This document shows positions 42,509 through 51,555 of a stretch of DNA of 64,000 bases, piece by piece. Position numbers and translations under genes: made by a program. Under the pieces are notes generated by a model. It was not told the origin of the DNA, ran no database searches, and was given only the letters and a program-made list of their open reading frames with translations. Positions within the stretch are counted from its first letter, which is position 1. Every line of letters begins with the position of its first letter. The stretch is taken from contig NZ_FXXN01000013.1 in NCBI RefSeq assembly GCF_900184795.1, positions 48 to 64,047 on the forward strand, read 5' to 3'. The DNA is from Magnetospirillum sp. 15-1. GTDB lineage: Bacteria > Pseudomonadota > Alphaproteobacteria > Rhodospirillales > Magnetospirillaceae.

Positions 42509-45178
42509 TTACTCCGCCTTCTTCTTGCCGAAGGCGGAGAACAGGCCGCGCAGCGCGTCGCCGGCCTTGAGTTTCCTGGGGGCGTCGGGGGTATCCCCGG
42601 CGCCCTTGGGATTCAGGGCCTTGCCCAGGCCCTTCTGCACCAGCCAGCGCTGCAGGTCGTTGATGTCGACGGCCTTGACCGGCGAGGCCAGCGGCCCCTC
42701 CAGCCGCAGCCCCAGCGCCGGGGCGTCGGGGGCGGCCAGCTTGAAGGCGATCTTGGACGAAATGGTCTCACGCGGCAGGTCGACGGTGGCGATGCCGGTG
42801 GCGCCGCCACCCTCGGCCACCAGGGCAAGGTCGCGGCTGGCGACCAGCCCCTTATCGGCGGCGAAGGTGCCCGACAGGCTGGAAAAGCGCGAGCTTCCCC
42901 CCGACAGCCCGGCCTGGACCAGACCCAACAGACTGCCCAGATTTTCCATGTTGCGCATACGGGCATCCATGGCGGCGAGGTCGAAGCCGCTGACCTCGCC
43001 ATCTGCCACCTCCACCCGGCCGTTGCCGGCCAGGGACGCCACCAGGGCGGCGGGCGAGGTGCCGGCGGCGGCAAGGCGCAGATCGGCCCCCATGCGCCCC
43101 TTCTCCAGCCGCAATCCGCCCGAGGCGGGCTTGACCTGGGCGAGGTCGGCGCCCTTCAGGGTGGCCGACAGGGTCAGGGCATTGGCGGCCACCCGGGCGG
43201 CGGCGGCCAGATCGCCACCAAGCAGGCGGCCCGAGATGCGGTCGAGATCGGCCACGCCCTTGGCGAGTCCCACATGGACACGCGGTTCATCGAGGCGCCA
43301 GCCGGACACGCTGATGGCCTTGGCGTCCAGGCTGAGATCGGCGTCCAGCGCCTGCAGCCAACCCAGGTCGACAGGCGTGCGCGACCACGACGAGGTGCCG
43401 GAGGAGACGGCGGCCGGAACGACGGGCGGCGGGGGCGGGGCGGCGTAACCGGTGCGGCGGCGCGGCTTGGGCTCCTCGGCCTCGGCCCTGTCCTTGGCGG
43501 GCAGGAACGGGTCCAGGGCGATGGCATTGCCCGACAGGCTGGCGGTCAGCTTGGGCTGCCCCTCCAGGGACAGGCTGGCCTTGCCGCTGACGGTCGCCTC
43601 GCCGGCCCGCGCCTGCAGGTCGTTGAAGGCGATCTGGCCGTCCCTGCCGTCGAGGCGGGCGCTGACCGCCAGTTCGCCGTTGCCGCGCGGACGATAACCG
43701 GGGCTGACGGCGCGGATGGCCTGGGCGAAGCCGGCGGCGCGCAGGGACACGCCGCCCTCCACCTTGCCGGCCCCGAAGCTGCCGTCGAAGCCCAAGGCCA
43801 GTCCGGGCAGGCCGAGTTCCGCCTTGAGCGGCAACGGCCATGCCAGTCCGGCGCTGACCATGCCGGTGATGCGGCGCTCGTCCAAATCCAGGGTCAGGGC
43901 ATTGAGCGACAGCCGGTCGTCGGCCAGCCGCACCTTGCCCTCCAGCTTGCCCTTGGCGGGCGCTGCCCCGCCGCCCAGGCCCAGCCAGGAGCGCAGGGCC
44001 GGCAGGTTGCGGCTTTCGGCCTTGAGATCGCCCTCGAAGCGCGGGCGGCCCTCGGGGGTGACCAGGGCGCCGGTCAGCTTGACCGATCCGCCGCCCGGCA
44101 GCTTGGCCGAGGCCTGGGACAGGGTCAGGCGCTGGCCGTCGAGCAGGGCGTTGAGCTGGATGTTGCCGACCGTCTCGCCCCGCCATATCAGGCGTCCGAT
44201 GCCGACGTCCAGATTGGCGGCCAGATCGTGCGGCAGTTCGAAGGGCTGGGCGGCGGCCGGCACCGGCTGCTGCGCCGTCGACGCGGCGGAGGCGGATACC
44301 GTGACGGGCACGGCAGCCTTGGTCTGGGTCTGGGTCTGGGTCTGGGTCTGGGTCTGGGGCTGGGCCGGGGCGGGACGCCGCGCGTCCAGATCGAAGCTGT
44401 CGGCCCTCAGGGTGACGTCCATCAAGGCGGGGGCGCCGGTCAGGCTGGCCACCACGCTGCCGGTGACGGTGGACTCGCCCAGGATCACGCCAAGGTCGGA
44501 GATCACCACTTCGTCGGGCGACAGGCGCAATTCGGCCTGGGCGGACAGGGGGGCGTCGGGCAATTGTCCCGATCCGGCGGCGCGGGACAGGGAGGCCAGC
44601 GACACCTCGACCTTGCCGTCGAGGCCGCCCTTGCCGAAGCGGCCTTCGAAGCCGGCGGTGCTTTCCAGGGAGGGCAGGGCCAAGGCGGCCTTCAGCGGCG
44701 CCATCTCGCCGCCGCTCGGGCGGCGTCCGCCCGCCTCCAGGGTGGCGGGCCTGCCCCACAGCCGGCCGCTGCCGCTGAGGCTGAAGCTCTCTCCCCTGGC
44801 CGAGGCGCGCAGGGTCAGGCCGTCCAGGGGGCCGACCCGGCCGCCTTCGATGACGATGTCCGACAGTTCGGGCCGGCCGGCCAGCAGGGCGCCGAGCGGC
44901 AGGCCCAGGCGCACCCGGTCCAGGGCGGCGGTGTTCTCCACCGCCACCGCCGCCAGGGTCACGGCGGGGGAGGGCAGAATGCGAAGGGTGATGGGACCGG
45001 CCACGGTGACCTTGCGGCCGAGCAGGGCGGAAGCCTGCGCCTCGATGGGGCCACGCCAGGTGTTGCCGTCCATCAGGACGGGAGCGGCCAGGACAAGCGC
45101 CAGCCCGGCCGCGGCGACGGCGGCGGCGGTGATGGCGACGGGTTTGCTGACCGGCAGGCGGGACAAGGATGGCCTCAC
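42509..45178 (-). CDS. AsmA-family protein
   Basis: About 889 residues. One N-terminal helix (about 12-32) precedes MDGNTWRGPIEAQASALLGR, the typical AsmA opening, in which bridge-like proteins span the periplasm from an inner-membrane anchor. AsmA-type repeats fill the middle, and a C-terminal AsmA_2-like region ends with AMDARMRNMENLGSLLGLVQ. Members of the family move phospholipids or affect outer-membrane assembly. A linker near residues 275-290 is a run of alternating Gln-Thr encoded by a hexanucleotide repeat. The GTG at 45178 overlaps the upstream stop (GTGA), so the gene is coupled to the permease. Last gene of the argC operon. Confidence 0.85.
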   Translation of the reverse strand: MRPSLSRLPVSKPVAITAAAVAAAGLALVLAAPVLMDGNTWRGPIEAQASALLGRKVTVAGPITLRILPSPAVTLAAVAVENTAALDRVRLGLPLGALLAGRPELSDIVIEGGRVGPLDGLTLRASARGESFSLSGSGRLWGRPATLEAGGRRPSGGEMAPLKAALALPSLESTAGFEGRFGKGGLDGKVEVSLASLSRAAGSGQLPDAPLSAQAELRLSPDEVVISDLGVILGESTVTGSVVASLTGAPALMDVTLRADSFDLDARRPAPAQPQTQTQTQTQTQTKAAVPVTVSASAASTAQQPVPAAAQPFELPHDLAANLDVGIGRLIWRGETVGNIQLNALLDGQRLTLSQASAKLPGGGSVKLTGALVTPEGRPRFEGDLKAESRNLPALRSWLGLGGGAAPAKGKLEGKVRLADDRLSLNALTLDLDERRITGMVSAGLAWPLPLKAELGLPGLALGFDGSFGAGKVEGGVSLRAAGFAQAIRAVSPGYRPRGNGELAVSARLDGRDGQIAFNDLQARAGEATVSGKASLSLEGQPKLTASLSGNAIALDPFLPAKDRAEAEEPKPRRRTGYAAPPPPPVVPAAVSSGTSSWSRTPVDLGWLQALDADLSLDAKAISVSGWRLDEPRVHVGLAKGVADLDRISGRLLGGDLAAAARVAANALTLSATLKGADLAQVKPASGGLRLEKGRMGADLRLAAAGTSPAALVASLAGNGRVEVADGEVSGFDLAAMDARMRNMENLGSLLGLVQAGLSGGSSRFSSLSGTFAADKGLVASRDLALVAEGGGATGIATVDLPRETISSKIAFKLAAPDAPALGLRLEGPLASPVKAVDINDLQRWLVQKGLGKALNPKGAGDTPDAPRKLKAGDALRGLFSAFGKKKAE
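44321..44362 (-). repeat. Hexanucleotide repeat within the AsmA gene
   Basis: Six perfect copies of GGTCTG on the + strand plus one variant GGGCTG. On the coding strand this gives alternating Gln and Thr. Changes by whole units keep the reading frame, so length variation would alter the linker and not the frame. Confidence 0.9.
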
Positions 45179-46584
45179 AGGATCAGGGACAGGATCACCA
45201 TCCATACTCCCAGAAGCAGGGCTCCGACCAGAACGAAGCGGCGGTTCCAGGTGCGCGATACGACTTTGACCGGCACGTCGGCCACCCGCGCCACCGACAT
45301 CACCGCCGCGCCCACCGGGGTGGTGCAGATGGACAGCGCCCAGGCGCCCAGCATGCCGCTGGCCATGACCAGCGGATCGATGCCGGCCGCCGAAAGGCTG
45401 CCCAGCGCATTGCCCAGCAGGGTGATGGTGACCAGCTGCGAGATGCCCAGATGGGCCGCCACCATCACGCTCCAGGCCAGCAGCACGGCCAGCACGATGG
45501 GCGGCAGGGGGATCAGGGCGATGGCCCGCGCGGTATCCTCGGGAGTGACGAAGGCCGCCACCACGGTGCCCAGGAACATGGCACCGCCCAGCATGGCCAC
45601 CTCGGAGCGGTAGCCGGGTAGGCTGGCGCCCAGGCGGCGGAGGAACAGCCGGGCGGTCAGCGCCAGCCGGCGGGGGGCCGTTCCCGATTGCTGGGTATAC
45701 AGCCAGACCAGGGCCGAAAGCGGCACGACGATCATGGCGCCCACCACCAGACGGACGCCCAGCAGTTCGGCCAGGGCGACGGCGCCGGTCACCACGGCCG
45801 TCACCAGCAGGCTCAGGCTCAGGATGGGTCCGAAGTCGGTCTGGTGGCGGTGGGGGGCCAGGCGGCTGGCATGGGGGGGGAAGTCCATGCGGTCCAGCGC
45901 CCAGCCCCAGCCCATCAGGATAAAGGATAGGACGACCTGCAGGGGCAGAAGGTGCCACCACACCAGATCCGGCACCACCTGCTGGATCACCGTGAACGAC
46001 ACGGCCAGCGGCGACCACACGGTCATCATGGCGAAGCCGCGCAGGACGGCGGTCATCATGCGGCGCTTGCGGATATCCTTGACGGTTTCGTCGCCGCCGG
46101 CCGCCTTCAGGGTGTTGCCCTTGGTGATCATGATCCCCAACAGGGGCAGCACGCCGAAATTGAGCACCAGGGAAATCAGGTGGCTGCCCAGGCTGAGCGC
46201 GGCATAGCGGTGGCCGGGACGCTGGTGCACCATCTGCTCGCCGCAGCGGCGGATCAGCCGGGAACTCTGGGCGCTGTCCCGCAACATGCCCAGCGTGGTG
46301 AACAGCCCGATGATGAAGGTGGACTCGGCCAGACCGTGGCGCAGCACCGGAAGGGCCTGGGGCAGGAAAACGACGGCGGTCGCGGCGGCCGCCAGGGCGG
46401 CGGCCAGCATGCGGCGCCCGCCCTGGGACATGGAGGACCATTCCAGCGCGATATAGACAAGCAGGGCGGCACCGGCCGCGTCCGTGGCCCACGGCCACTG
46501 GAATATGGCCCAGCCCATGGCACAGCCGATGACGACGATGATCGCCAGGGTGGACAGGGACGAACGGGTTTTGCCGCCGGTCAC
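45175..46584 (-). CDS. Polytopic membrane protein, permease-like
   Basis: 469 residues with about 11-12 hydrophobic segments. Features include LGSHLISLVLNFGVLPLLG and, near the C-terminus, AAHLGISQLVTITLLGNALG followed by CTTPVGAAVMSVARV. Paired half-helices rich in Gly/Ser/Thr-Pro like these are seen in ion-transporter-superfamily permeases, but I cannot name a family or substrate. It begins at ATG 46584, which overlaps the upstream stop (ATGA), and its stop overlaps the AsmA start. It is therefore part of one coupled operon. Confidence 0.7.
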   Translation of the reverse strand: MTGGKTRSSLSTLAIIVVIGCAMGWAIFQWPWATDAAGAALLVYIALEWSSMSQGGRRMLAAALAAAATAVVFLPQALPVLRHGLAESTFIIGLFTTLGMLRDSAQSSRLIRRCGEQMVHQRPGHRYAALSLGSHLISLVLNFGVLPLLGIMITKGNTLKAAGGDETVKDIRKRRMMTAVLRGFAMMTVWSPLAVSFTVIQQVVPDLVWWHLLPLQVVLSFILMGWGWALDRMDFPPHASRLAPHRHQTDFGPILSLSLLVTAVVTGAVALAELLGVRLVVGAMIVVPLSALVWLYTQQSGTAPRRLALTARLFLRRLGASLPGYRSEVAMLGGAMFLGTVVAAFVTPEDTARAIALIPLPPIVLAVLLAWSVMVAAHLGISQLVTITLLGNALGSLSAAGIDPLVMASGMLGAWALSICTTPVGAAVMSVARVADVPVKVVSRTWNRRFVLVGALLLGVWMVILSLIL

Positions 46585-48113
46585 GACGGCCCGGCGGCGA
46601 AACGCGACCGGGGAGCGGGAAGGACCTTGGCCGGGCGGGGCAGGTCCTTCATCAGGCCCGGCCCGTTCATCATGGCGAAACCGCCCAGCACGGTGCCGAC
46701 CACCACCCGGCGTCGTCTGACGCCCCAGACACAGACCGCGAGACCGGCGGCCCGCGCCTCGCGCCGCAGCCGTTCCAGGGCGGCCAGCAGGTGCTCGTCA
46801 TCGGTCTTGTCGGCGTTGGGCAGTTCGGCGAGATCGATGGTGACCATGGAAACCCCGGCCAGGGCGGCGCGGTTCAATGCCGGATCGGTCAGCGGCACGC
46901 GGATCATGATCTCGCGGCACAGGGGACGGATGGCGGTGACGGCCTCGGACAGGGATACCGGGGCCAGATTGGCCGGCAGGCCGAACAGGTCGATGATCAG
47001 GTTTTGGGTGCGGATCGCCTCGGGGATGTCGGCGAAGGGACCCAGGACCGACATGCGGGCCGTGGTGCCCAGCGAGCCCCAGTGCAGCGGCACCACCATG
47101 CGGGCGGAACCGCTGTCGGCCATCGCCGCCTTGATGCCGCGCACCGCCGCGCCGGCCACGAAGCGGTCGAGCTTGGGGATGGATTCTCCGTCGGCGGTGG
47201 GATAGGCGCGCGAGCCCTCGTAGGCCGGCTCTCCCGGCTGGTCGACGCGCAGCACCTGGGCGCGGTAGGCGCCGATCACCTCGCCCTCCTCCATCCAGGT
47301 GGGCCGCCAGACCAGGGACAGGGCCGCATCGCCCGGCAGGGGCGGGGTGGCGTCCAGTCCGGGCGCCATATCGGCCGGAGCGCGCTCCACGGAGACGGGC
47401 TGCCAGTTCGGGTCGCGGTTTTCCCGCGCGGCCCGTTCCATGGCGGCCCATTTAGGGTCGACGGCGCGCCGCGGGGCGGCATCGTCGGCCGGGGCGATGG
47501 GGCCGCGGGCCGGAGCCTGCTCGGCGATCACCGCCCGCGTTTCGGTCACGGCGGCGGCCAGGGCTTCCAGGTTCAGTTCGCCGTCCCCGGTCAGGGCGTC
47601 GCCTAAGGAAATCTCCGCCGCCAGGGCCAGGGGGCGGTCGTGGCCGGCGAACTGGCTGCCCACCAGCCGCGTTCCCAGCTCCTGGGCGATGCGCACGGCG
47701 CGGCGCCGCGCCTCGGCGGCCGGCGTGTTGCGGAACACCAGCACGAACAGGTCCGAGCCCTTGCGGCCGAAGACGTTGCCGGCGCCCAGATGAAGATTGA
47801 TGACGCCCTCGGCGATCAGCATCACCTTCTCGGCGATGCGGCTCCACTTGTCGCCCACCGCCTCGTGGAACTCCACCAGGGAGATCAGGTGCAGCTTGGT
47901 CTGGTACTGGCCGTCATCCTCGGCCAGCAGGCCTTCCAGGGCCAGGGTGAAGGAATCATCCACCAGGGACGAGGAGCCCGCCTCGGCGGGCAGGACGATC
48001 TCCTCCTCCTCGGCGGCGGCGGACCGTCCCCCCATCAGCCGTCCGAAGGCGGCCAGCGGCCGGGCCAGCGTGGTCATCAGACCGCCCTTGGAGCGTTTGT
48101 CCTTTTTCGCCAT
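46581..48113 (-). CDS. Degenerate GGDEF/EAL-like protein
   Basis: 510 residues. An N-terminal basic/acidic stretch precedes a region (about 55-180) that reads like a GGDEF fold: FGRKGSDLFVLVFRNTPAAE stands where the active loop RYGGDEF would be. A second region (about 260-480) resembles an EAL barrel (LVWRPTWMEEGEVIGAYRA in place of the substrate loop), without the catalytic EAL or metal residues. It may sense or bind a partner and not make or break c-di-GMP. The ATG at 48113 has a strong GGAGG upstream. The homology is my reading of patterns and needs a profile search. Confidence 0.6.
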   Translation of the reverse strand: MAKKDKRSKGGLMTTLARPLAAFGRLMGGRSAAAEEEEIVLPAEAGSSSLVDDSFTLALEGLLAEDDGQYQTKLHLISLVEFHEAVGDKWSRIAEKVMLIAEGVINLHLGAGNVFGRKGSDLFVLVFRNTPAAEARRRAVRIAQELGTRLVGSQFAGHDRPLALAAEISLGDALTGDGELNLEALAAAVTETRAVIAEQAPARGPIAPADDAAPRRAVDPKWAAMERAARENRDPNWQPVSVERAPADMAPGLDATPPLPGDAALSLVWRPTWMEEGEVIGAYRAQVLRVDQPGEPAYEGSRAYPTADGESIPKLDRFVAGAAVRGIKAAMADSGSARMVVPLHWGSLGTTARMSVLGPFADIPEAIRTQNLIIDLFGLPANLAPVSLSEAVTAIRPLCREIMIRVPLTDPALNRAALAGVSMVTIDLAELPNADKTDDEHLLAALERLRREARAAGLAVCVWGVRRRRVVVGTVLGGFAMMNGPGLMKDLPRPAKVLPAPRSRFAAGPS

Positions 48114-48133
48114 GCCGCCGCCTCCTCCGAGGC

Positions 48134-48652
48134 TTAGGGTTTGAAGTACTTGGCCGCCAGTTCCACATACTTCCCGGCCGAGACCGGGAAGAAGGCGATT
48201 TCCTCGTCGCTGAGGCGGCGCAGCATCCTGGCCGGATTGCCGCCCCACAACTCGCCCCTCTGGACGCGCTTGCCCGGCGTCACCACCGCGCCCGCCGCCA
48301 CCATGGCGCCCGATTCCACCACCACGCCGTCCAGCACCACGGCGCCCATGCCGACGAAGCAGGCGTCTTCCAGGGTGCAGGCGTGCAGGATGGCGCCGTG
48401 GCCGATGGTGATGTCCGAACCGATATAGGTGCCCAGCTTGCCGCCGGTGACGTGGACGACGGTGCCGTCCTGGATGTTGGTGCGCTCGCCGATGCGAATC
48501 TCGTGCACGTCGCCGCGGATGACGCAGTTGAACCACACCGAGGTGCCGGCGCCGATCACCGTGTCGCCGATCACCACGGCATTGGGGGCGACGAACACGT
48601 CGGGGGCGATGGTCGGGCTGACGCCCTGAAAGGGAAGGATATTACCGCTCAT
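48134..48652 (-). CDS. Gamma-class carbonic anhydrase family protein
   Basis: A left-handed beta-helix protein of about 172 residues built from hexapeptide repeats (VFVAPNAVVIGDTVIGAG, IRGDVHEIRIGERTNIQDGT). The zinc-site histidines appear in VVHVTGG and TIGHGAILHAC. Family members hydrate CO2 or act as metal-binding scaffolds (YrdA/PaaY-like), and many have no measured activity. The ATG at 48652 with AGGA upstream was preferred; a GTG at 48664 overlaps the argC stop. It follows argC directly and precedes the degenerate GGDEF/EAL-like gene by 20 bp. Confidence 0.9.
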   Translation of the reverse strand: MSGNILPFQGVSPTIAPDVFVAPNAVVIGDTVIGAGTSVWFNCVIRGDVHEIRIGERTNIQDGTVVHVTGGKLGTYIGSDITIGHGAILHACTLEDACFVGMGAVVLDGVVVESGAMVAAGAVVTPGKRVQRGELWGGNPARMLRRLSDEEIAFFPVSAGKYVELAAKYFKP

Positions 48653-48660
48653 CGCTGTCC

Positions 48661-49701
48661 TCACGGGAACATGGGTTGCTGTTCGAGCGCCAAGGTCTCG
48701 GGCAGGCCGAACATCAGGTTCATGTTCTGCAGCGCCTGACCGGACGCGCCCTTGACCAGATTGTCGATCACCGAGGTGATGATGATCCGTCCGGGGACCC
48801 GGTCGTCGAACACGTTGATCACGCAGTGGTTGGAGCCGCGCACATGCCGCGTGTGGGGCACCACGCCCTCGGGCGCCAGCCGCACGAAGGGCTCGCCCTC
48901 ATAGGCCTTGGCCAGCCGGGTGCGCAGGTCGGCGGCCTTGGCGCCGCCCCTGGTCTTGACATAGATGGTCGACAGCATGCCCCGGCTCATGGGGATCAGG
49001 TGGGGGGTGAAGCTGACCAGCACCGGGGTGCCCGCCGCTTGCGCCAGTCCCTGCTCGATCTCCGGCGCGTGCCGGTGGCTGGCGACGCCATAGGCGTGCA
49101 TGCCCTCGGTCACCTCGGTGTAGAGATTGGCCTCCTTGGCGGCGCGCCCGGCGCCCGACACGCCCGACTTGGCGTCGATGACGATGTCGGCGGCCTCGAT
49201 CAGCCCGGCCTCGAGCAGCGGGATCAGCGGCAACTGGACCGACGTGGGATAGCAGCCGGGATTGGCCACCAGCCGCGCCTTGGCCACCTTGTCGCGAGCC
49301 AGTTCGGTCAGGCCGTAGACCGCCTGCTTCTGCAATTCGGGAGCCCGGTGCTCGTGGCCGTACCACTGAGCATAGGTGTCCACGTCGAACAGCCGGAAGT
49401 CGGCCGACAGATCGACGATCCTGACCGAGGCGGGCAGGGCGGCGATCACCTCCTGGGTGGTGCCGTGAGGCAGGCAGCAGAACACCGCGTCCACGGCCTT
49501 GAAGTCCACCTGATCGATGGCGACCAGATCGGGAAGCTTCAGGCCGCCCAGATGGGGAAAGACCGATTCCATGGACTGGCCGGCCTTGCGGTCCCCGGTC
49601 ATCACCTTGATCTTGAAGGCCGGATGCAGCGCCAGCAGGCGCACAAGCTCGGCGCCGGTATAGCCGCTGGCTCCCAGGATGGCGACGGAAACGTCCTTCA
49701 T
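48661..49701 (-). CDS. argC: N-acetyl-gamma-glutamyl-phosphate reductase
   Basis: ArgC reduces N-acetylglutamyl phosphate to the semialdehyde, the third step of arginine synthesis. The protein is 346 residues, the usual length. It has the NADP motif ILGASGYTGAELVRLL at the start, the active-site cysteine in VANPGCYPTSVQLPL, and the conserved FTPHLIPMSRGMLSTIYV near the C-terminus. The ATG at 49701 was taken because the fold begins there; the frame is open to 50043, but that upstream part is antisense to the cobalamin riboswitch. First gene of the minus-strand operon ending in AsmA. Confidence 0.95.
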   Translation of the reverse strand: MKDVSVAILGASGYTGAELVRLLALHPAFKIKVMTGDRKAGQSMESVFPHLGGLKLPDLVAIDQVDFKAVDAVFCCLPHGTTQEVIAALPASVRIVDLSADFRLFDVDTYAQWYGHEHRAPELQKQAVYGLTELARDKVAKARLVANPGCYPTSVQLPLIPLLEAGLIEAADIVIDAKSGVSGAGRAAKEANLYTEVTEGMHAYGVASHRHAPEIEQGLAQAAGTPVLVSFTPHLIPMSRGMLSTIYVKTRGGAKAADLRTRLAKAYEGEPFVRLAPEGVVPHTRHVRGSNHCVINVFDDRVPGRIIITSVIDNLVKGASGQALQNMNLMFGLPETLALEQQPMFP

Positions 49702-49800
49702 GATGACCCTACTTCCTTGAACATGGGGAGCGGACGATAGCAGGCCATTTTCCGGGCGACAACCGCGCGAACTTGACGTCTCCATTGCGGCATTGTAGAG

Positions 49801-49962
49801 CCATGTTCGTCCTGCATCCCGGAACACGGTGAAATTCCGTGGCGGTCCCGCCGCTGTAATCGGGGACACGGACCACGGGGCCTTCGGGCCCAGCCACTGG
49901 CGAAACGCCGGGAAGGCGTGGTTTCCGTGGCTGATCCGAGAGCCAGAAGACCTGTAGGACAT
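49801..49962 (+). promoter_or_regulatory. Cobalamin riboswitch
   Basis: The conserved core elements occur in order on the + strand: GGAACACGGTGAAATTCCG, GGCGGTCCCGCCGCTGTAA, AGCCACTGG, CGGGAAGGCG, and the B12 box AGCCAGAAGACCTG at 49941-49954. The outer ends (ccatgttcgtcct and aggacatgg) can pair as P1. It reads towards the peptide/radical SAM genes. Downstream, aaaggg (about 49991-49996) can pair with cccttt (about 50032-50037), close before the GAAGGA ribosome site, so translational control is likely. Cobalamin riboswitches normally shut genes off when B12 is plentiful. Confidence 0.95.
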
Positions 49963-50057
49963 GGTTGAACGAGGGGCGAAATCCGATGGTAAAGGGTTTC
50001 GGCGAAGGCGCATCCGCGTCTTGGCCGTTAGCCCCTTTGGCATACGAAGGAATCGCC

Positions 50058-50174
50058 ATGACCAAGACTGAAAGCAAGCCCCGTCCCACCGTCATCGCCA
50101 GCCGCAAGACCTGCGATGCCGAGGGCACCGGCCTGTCCCATTACGTCCTGATGGACAAGCAGGTGAAGCGGTGA
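50058..50174 (+). CDS. Short peptide, putative RiPP precursor (CbpA-like)
   Basis: A 38-residue peptide beginning MTKTESKPRPTVIASRK, with a single cysteine at residue 19 (KTCDAEGTGLSHYVLMDK) and a basic end. It has no signal peptide. GAAGGA 7 bases before the ATG supports this start rather than the longer open frame from 49965, which runs out of the riboswitch region. Its stop overlaps the radical SAM start (GTGA), so the two proteins are made in a coupled way. From memory the pair matches the cobalamin-riboswitch-linked families named CbpA (modified peptide precursor) and CbpB. What the mature product does is not known to me. Confidence 0.82.
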   Translation: MTKTESKPRPTVIASRKTCDAEGTGLSHYVLMDKQVKR

Positions 50175-51550
50175 CTCTGGCGGCCCCCATCCTTGGGGGC
50201 CGTCTTCCCGACGGCCTCCAGCGGTTCGAGATCGGCCATGCCGACTACACCGCCCTGATCGACGCGGACAACGCCTTCTGGGCTCTGGTGCGCAAGGACG
50301 AGATGGAAACCGTCCTCGACGACGGCGCGCTGGAACGCGACTGGCGGGCCAAGCGCGAGGATTTCGCCCGCGAAATGGACATGCTGCGCTTCCACCTGAA
50401 GCCCTCGGCGGTCTATTTCAACCCGACGGAACGCTGCAACCTGGATTGCTCGTACTGCTACATCCCGCAGACCATGCGGCGCACCGGCGAGCATATGAGC
50501 CGCGATAAGCTGCTGGAAGCCATGGCCCGGCTGGACGAATATTTCGCCCGCACCGTGCCCGAGGGCCGCAAGCCGCAGATCATCTTCCACGGCGCCGAGC
50601 CACTGCTCAACCGTGACGCCATGTTCGAGGCCATCGACACCTATTCCGACCGCTTTCGCTTCGGGGTGCAGACCAACGCCACCCTGCTGGACGACCGGGC
50701 GGTGGAGTTCCTGACCTCGCGGGGCTGCGGCATCGGCCTGTCGCTCGACGCTCCCGTCGCCGAGGTGGCCGACCGTTCCCGCAAGCGCTGGACCGGCGAC
50801 GGCGTGTTCAACTCCACGGTGGATGCCATCCGCCGCCTCAAGGGCTATGCCGGCTTCAATGTCATCTGCACCATGAATCGCGAGAATCTGGGGCAGTTGA
50901 CCGACATGGTGGAATTCCTCCATGCCGAGGAGGTTCCGGCCTGCATGCTCAACGTCGTCCGCTGCACCCAGCCGGGCGGACAGGGGGCGTGGGCCGAGGA
51001 CGAGGCGGTTTCCAAGGCCTATCTGGCGGCGCTCGACCGCACCCATCAGCTTTACCGGGAAACCGGCCGCAAGCTGGTGGTGGCCAATTTCGTCAACATC
51101 CTGATCTCCATCCTGGCACCCACCGCCCGGCGGCTGATGTGCGACATCTCGCCCTGCGGCGGCGGTCGCTCGTTCTTCGCCCTGGCGCCCGACGGCTCGC
51201 TGTTCCCGTGCTCGGAGTTCATCGGCCTGCCGGCCTTCGCCGGCGGCAATCTGTTCACCGACAAGGTGGAGGACGTGCTGGAAAGCCCGGCCTTCAAGCT
51301 GGTGACGGGCCGCAAGGTCGAGGACATCAAGGCCTGCTCCACCTGTCCGGTACGGCATTTCTGCGGCTCGCCCTGTCCGGCCGAGGCGCACGAGGCCAAT
51401 GGCGGCATGGAGCAGATCGGCGCCTATTGCGGCTTCTATCTGGATCAGGCCCAGTACGCCTTCCGCCTGATCGCCGACGGCATCGCCGAGGACTATATGT
51501 GGGACGGCTGGGACGACGGCACCGAAACCGCCTTCGCCTTCGGCTGCTAG
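50171..51550 (+). CDS. Radical SAM/SPASM peptide-modifying enzyme (CbpB-like)
   Basis: 459 residues. The radical SAM cluster motif CNLDCSYC is at Cys89, Cys93 and Cys96 within a TIM-barrel core (FHGAEPLLN corresponds to the GGEP motif). The C-terminal third is a SPASM-type domain with cysteines in MCDISPCGGG, FPCSEF, CSTCPVRHFCGSPC and YCGFYLDQ, enough for two auxiliary iron-sulfur clusters. The protein ends in AFAFGC. SPASM enzymes install thioether, C-C or epimerised residues in small peptides; the 38-residue gene overlapping its GTG start is the obvious substrate. Both genes are under the cobalamin riboswitch. The chemistry is not predictable from sequence alone. Confidence 0.92.
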   Translation: MTLAAPILGGRLPDGLQRFEIGHADYTALIDADNAFWALVRKDEMETVLDDGALERDWRAKREDFAREMDMLRFHLKPSAVYFNPTERCNLDCSYCYIPQTMRRTGEHMSRDKLLEAMARLDEYFARTVPEGRKPQIIFHGAEPLLNRDAMFEAIDTYSDRFRFGVQTNATLLDDRAVEFLTSRGCGIGLSLDAPVAEVADRSRKRWTGDGVFNSTVDAIRRLKGYAGFNVICTMNRENLGQLTDMVEFLHAEEVPACMLNVVRCTQPGGQGAWAEDEAVSKAYLAALDRTHQLYRETGRKLVVANFVNILISILAPTARRLMCDISPCGGGRSFFALAPDGSLFPCSEFIGLPAFAGGNLFTDKVEDVLESPAFKLVTGRKVEDIKACSTCPVRHFCGSPCPAEAHEANGGMEQIGAYCGFYLDQAQYAFRLIADGIAEDYMWDGWDDGTETAFAFGC

Positions 51551-51555
51551 ACGCA

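Noticed and set aside
44321-44362. Possible CRISPR-like repeat array
   Set aside because: It is a simple hexanucleotide repeat within a coding region, without spacers.
42446-45613. A 1055-codon open frame on the + strand
   Set aside because: It lies antisense to the AsmA and permease genes and encodes Gly/Gln-rich sequence without domain patterns; the minus-strand genes have coupled starts and recognisable motifs.
45193-46498. Extension of the AsmA protein by about 440 codons upstream
   Set aside because: That part is an alternative frame of the permease gene and is Arg/Pro/His-rich; the GTG at 45178 overlaps the permease stop and begins the membrane anchor.
49965-50057. N-terminal extension of the small peptide from an upstream ATG
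   Set aside because: The extension runs through the riboswitch expression platform and has no ribosome site, while GAAGGA stands at the right distance before the ATG at 50058.
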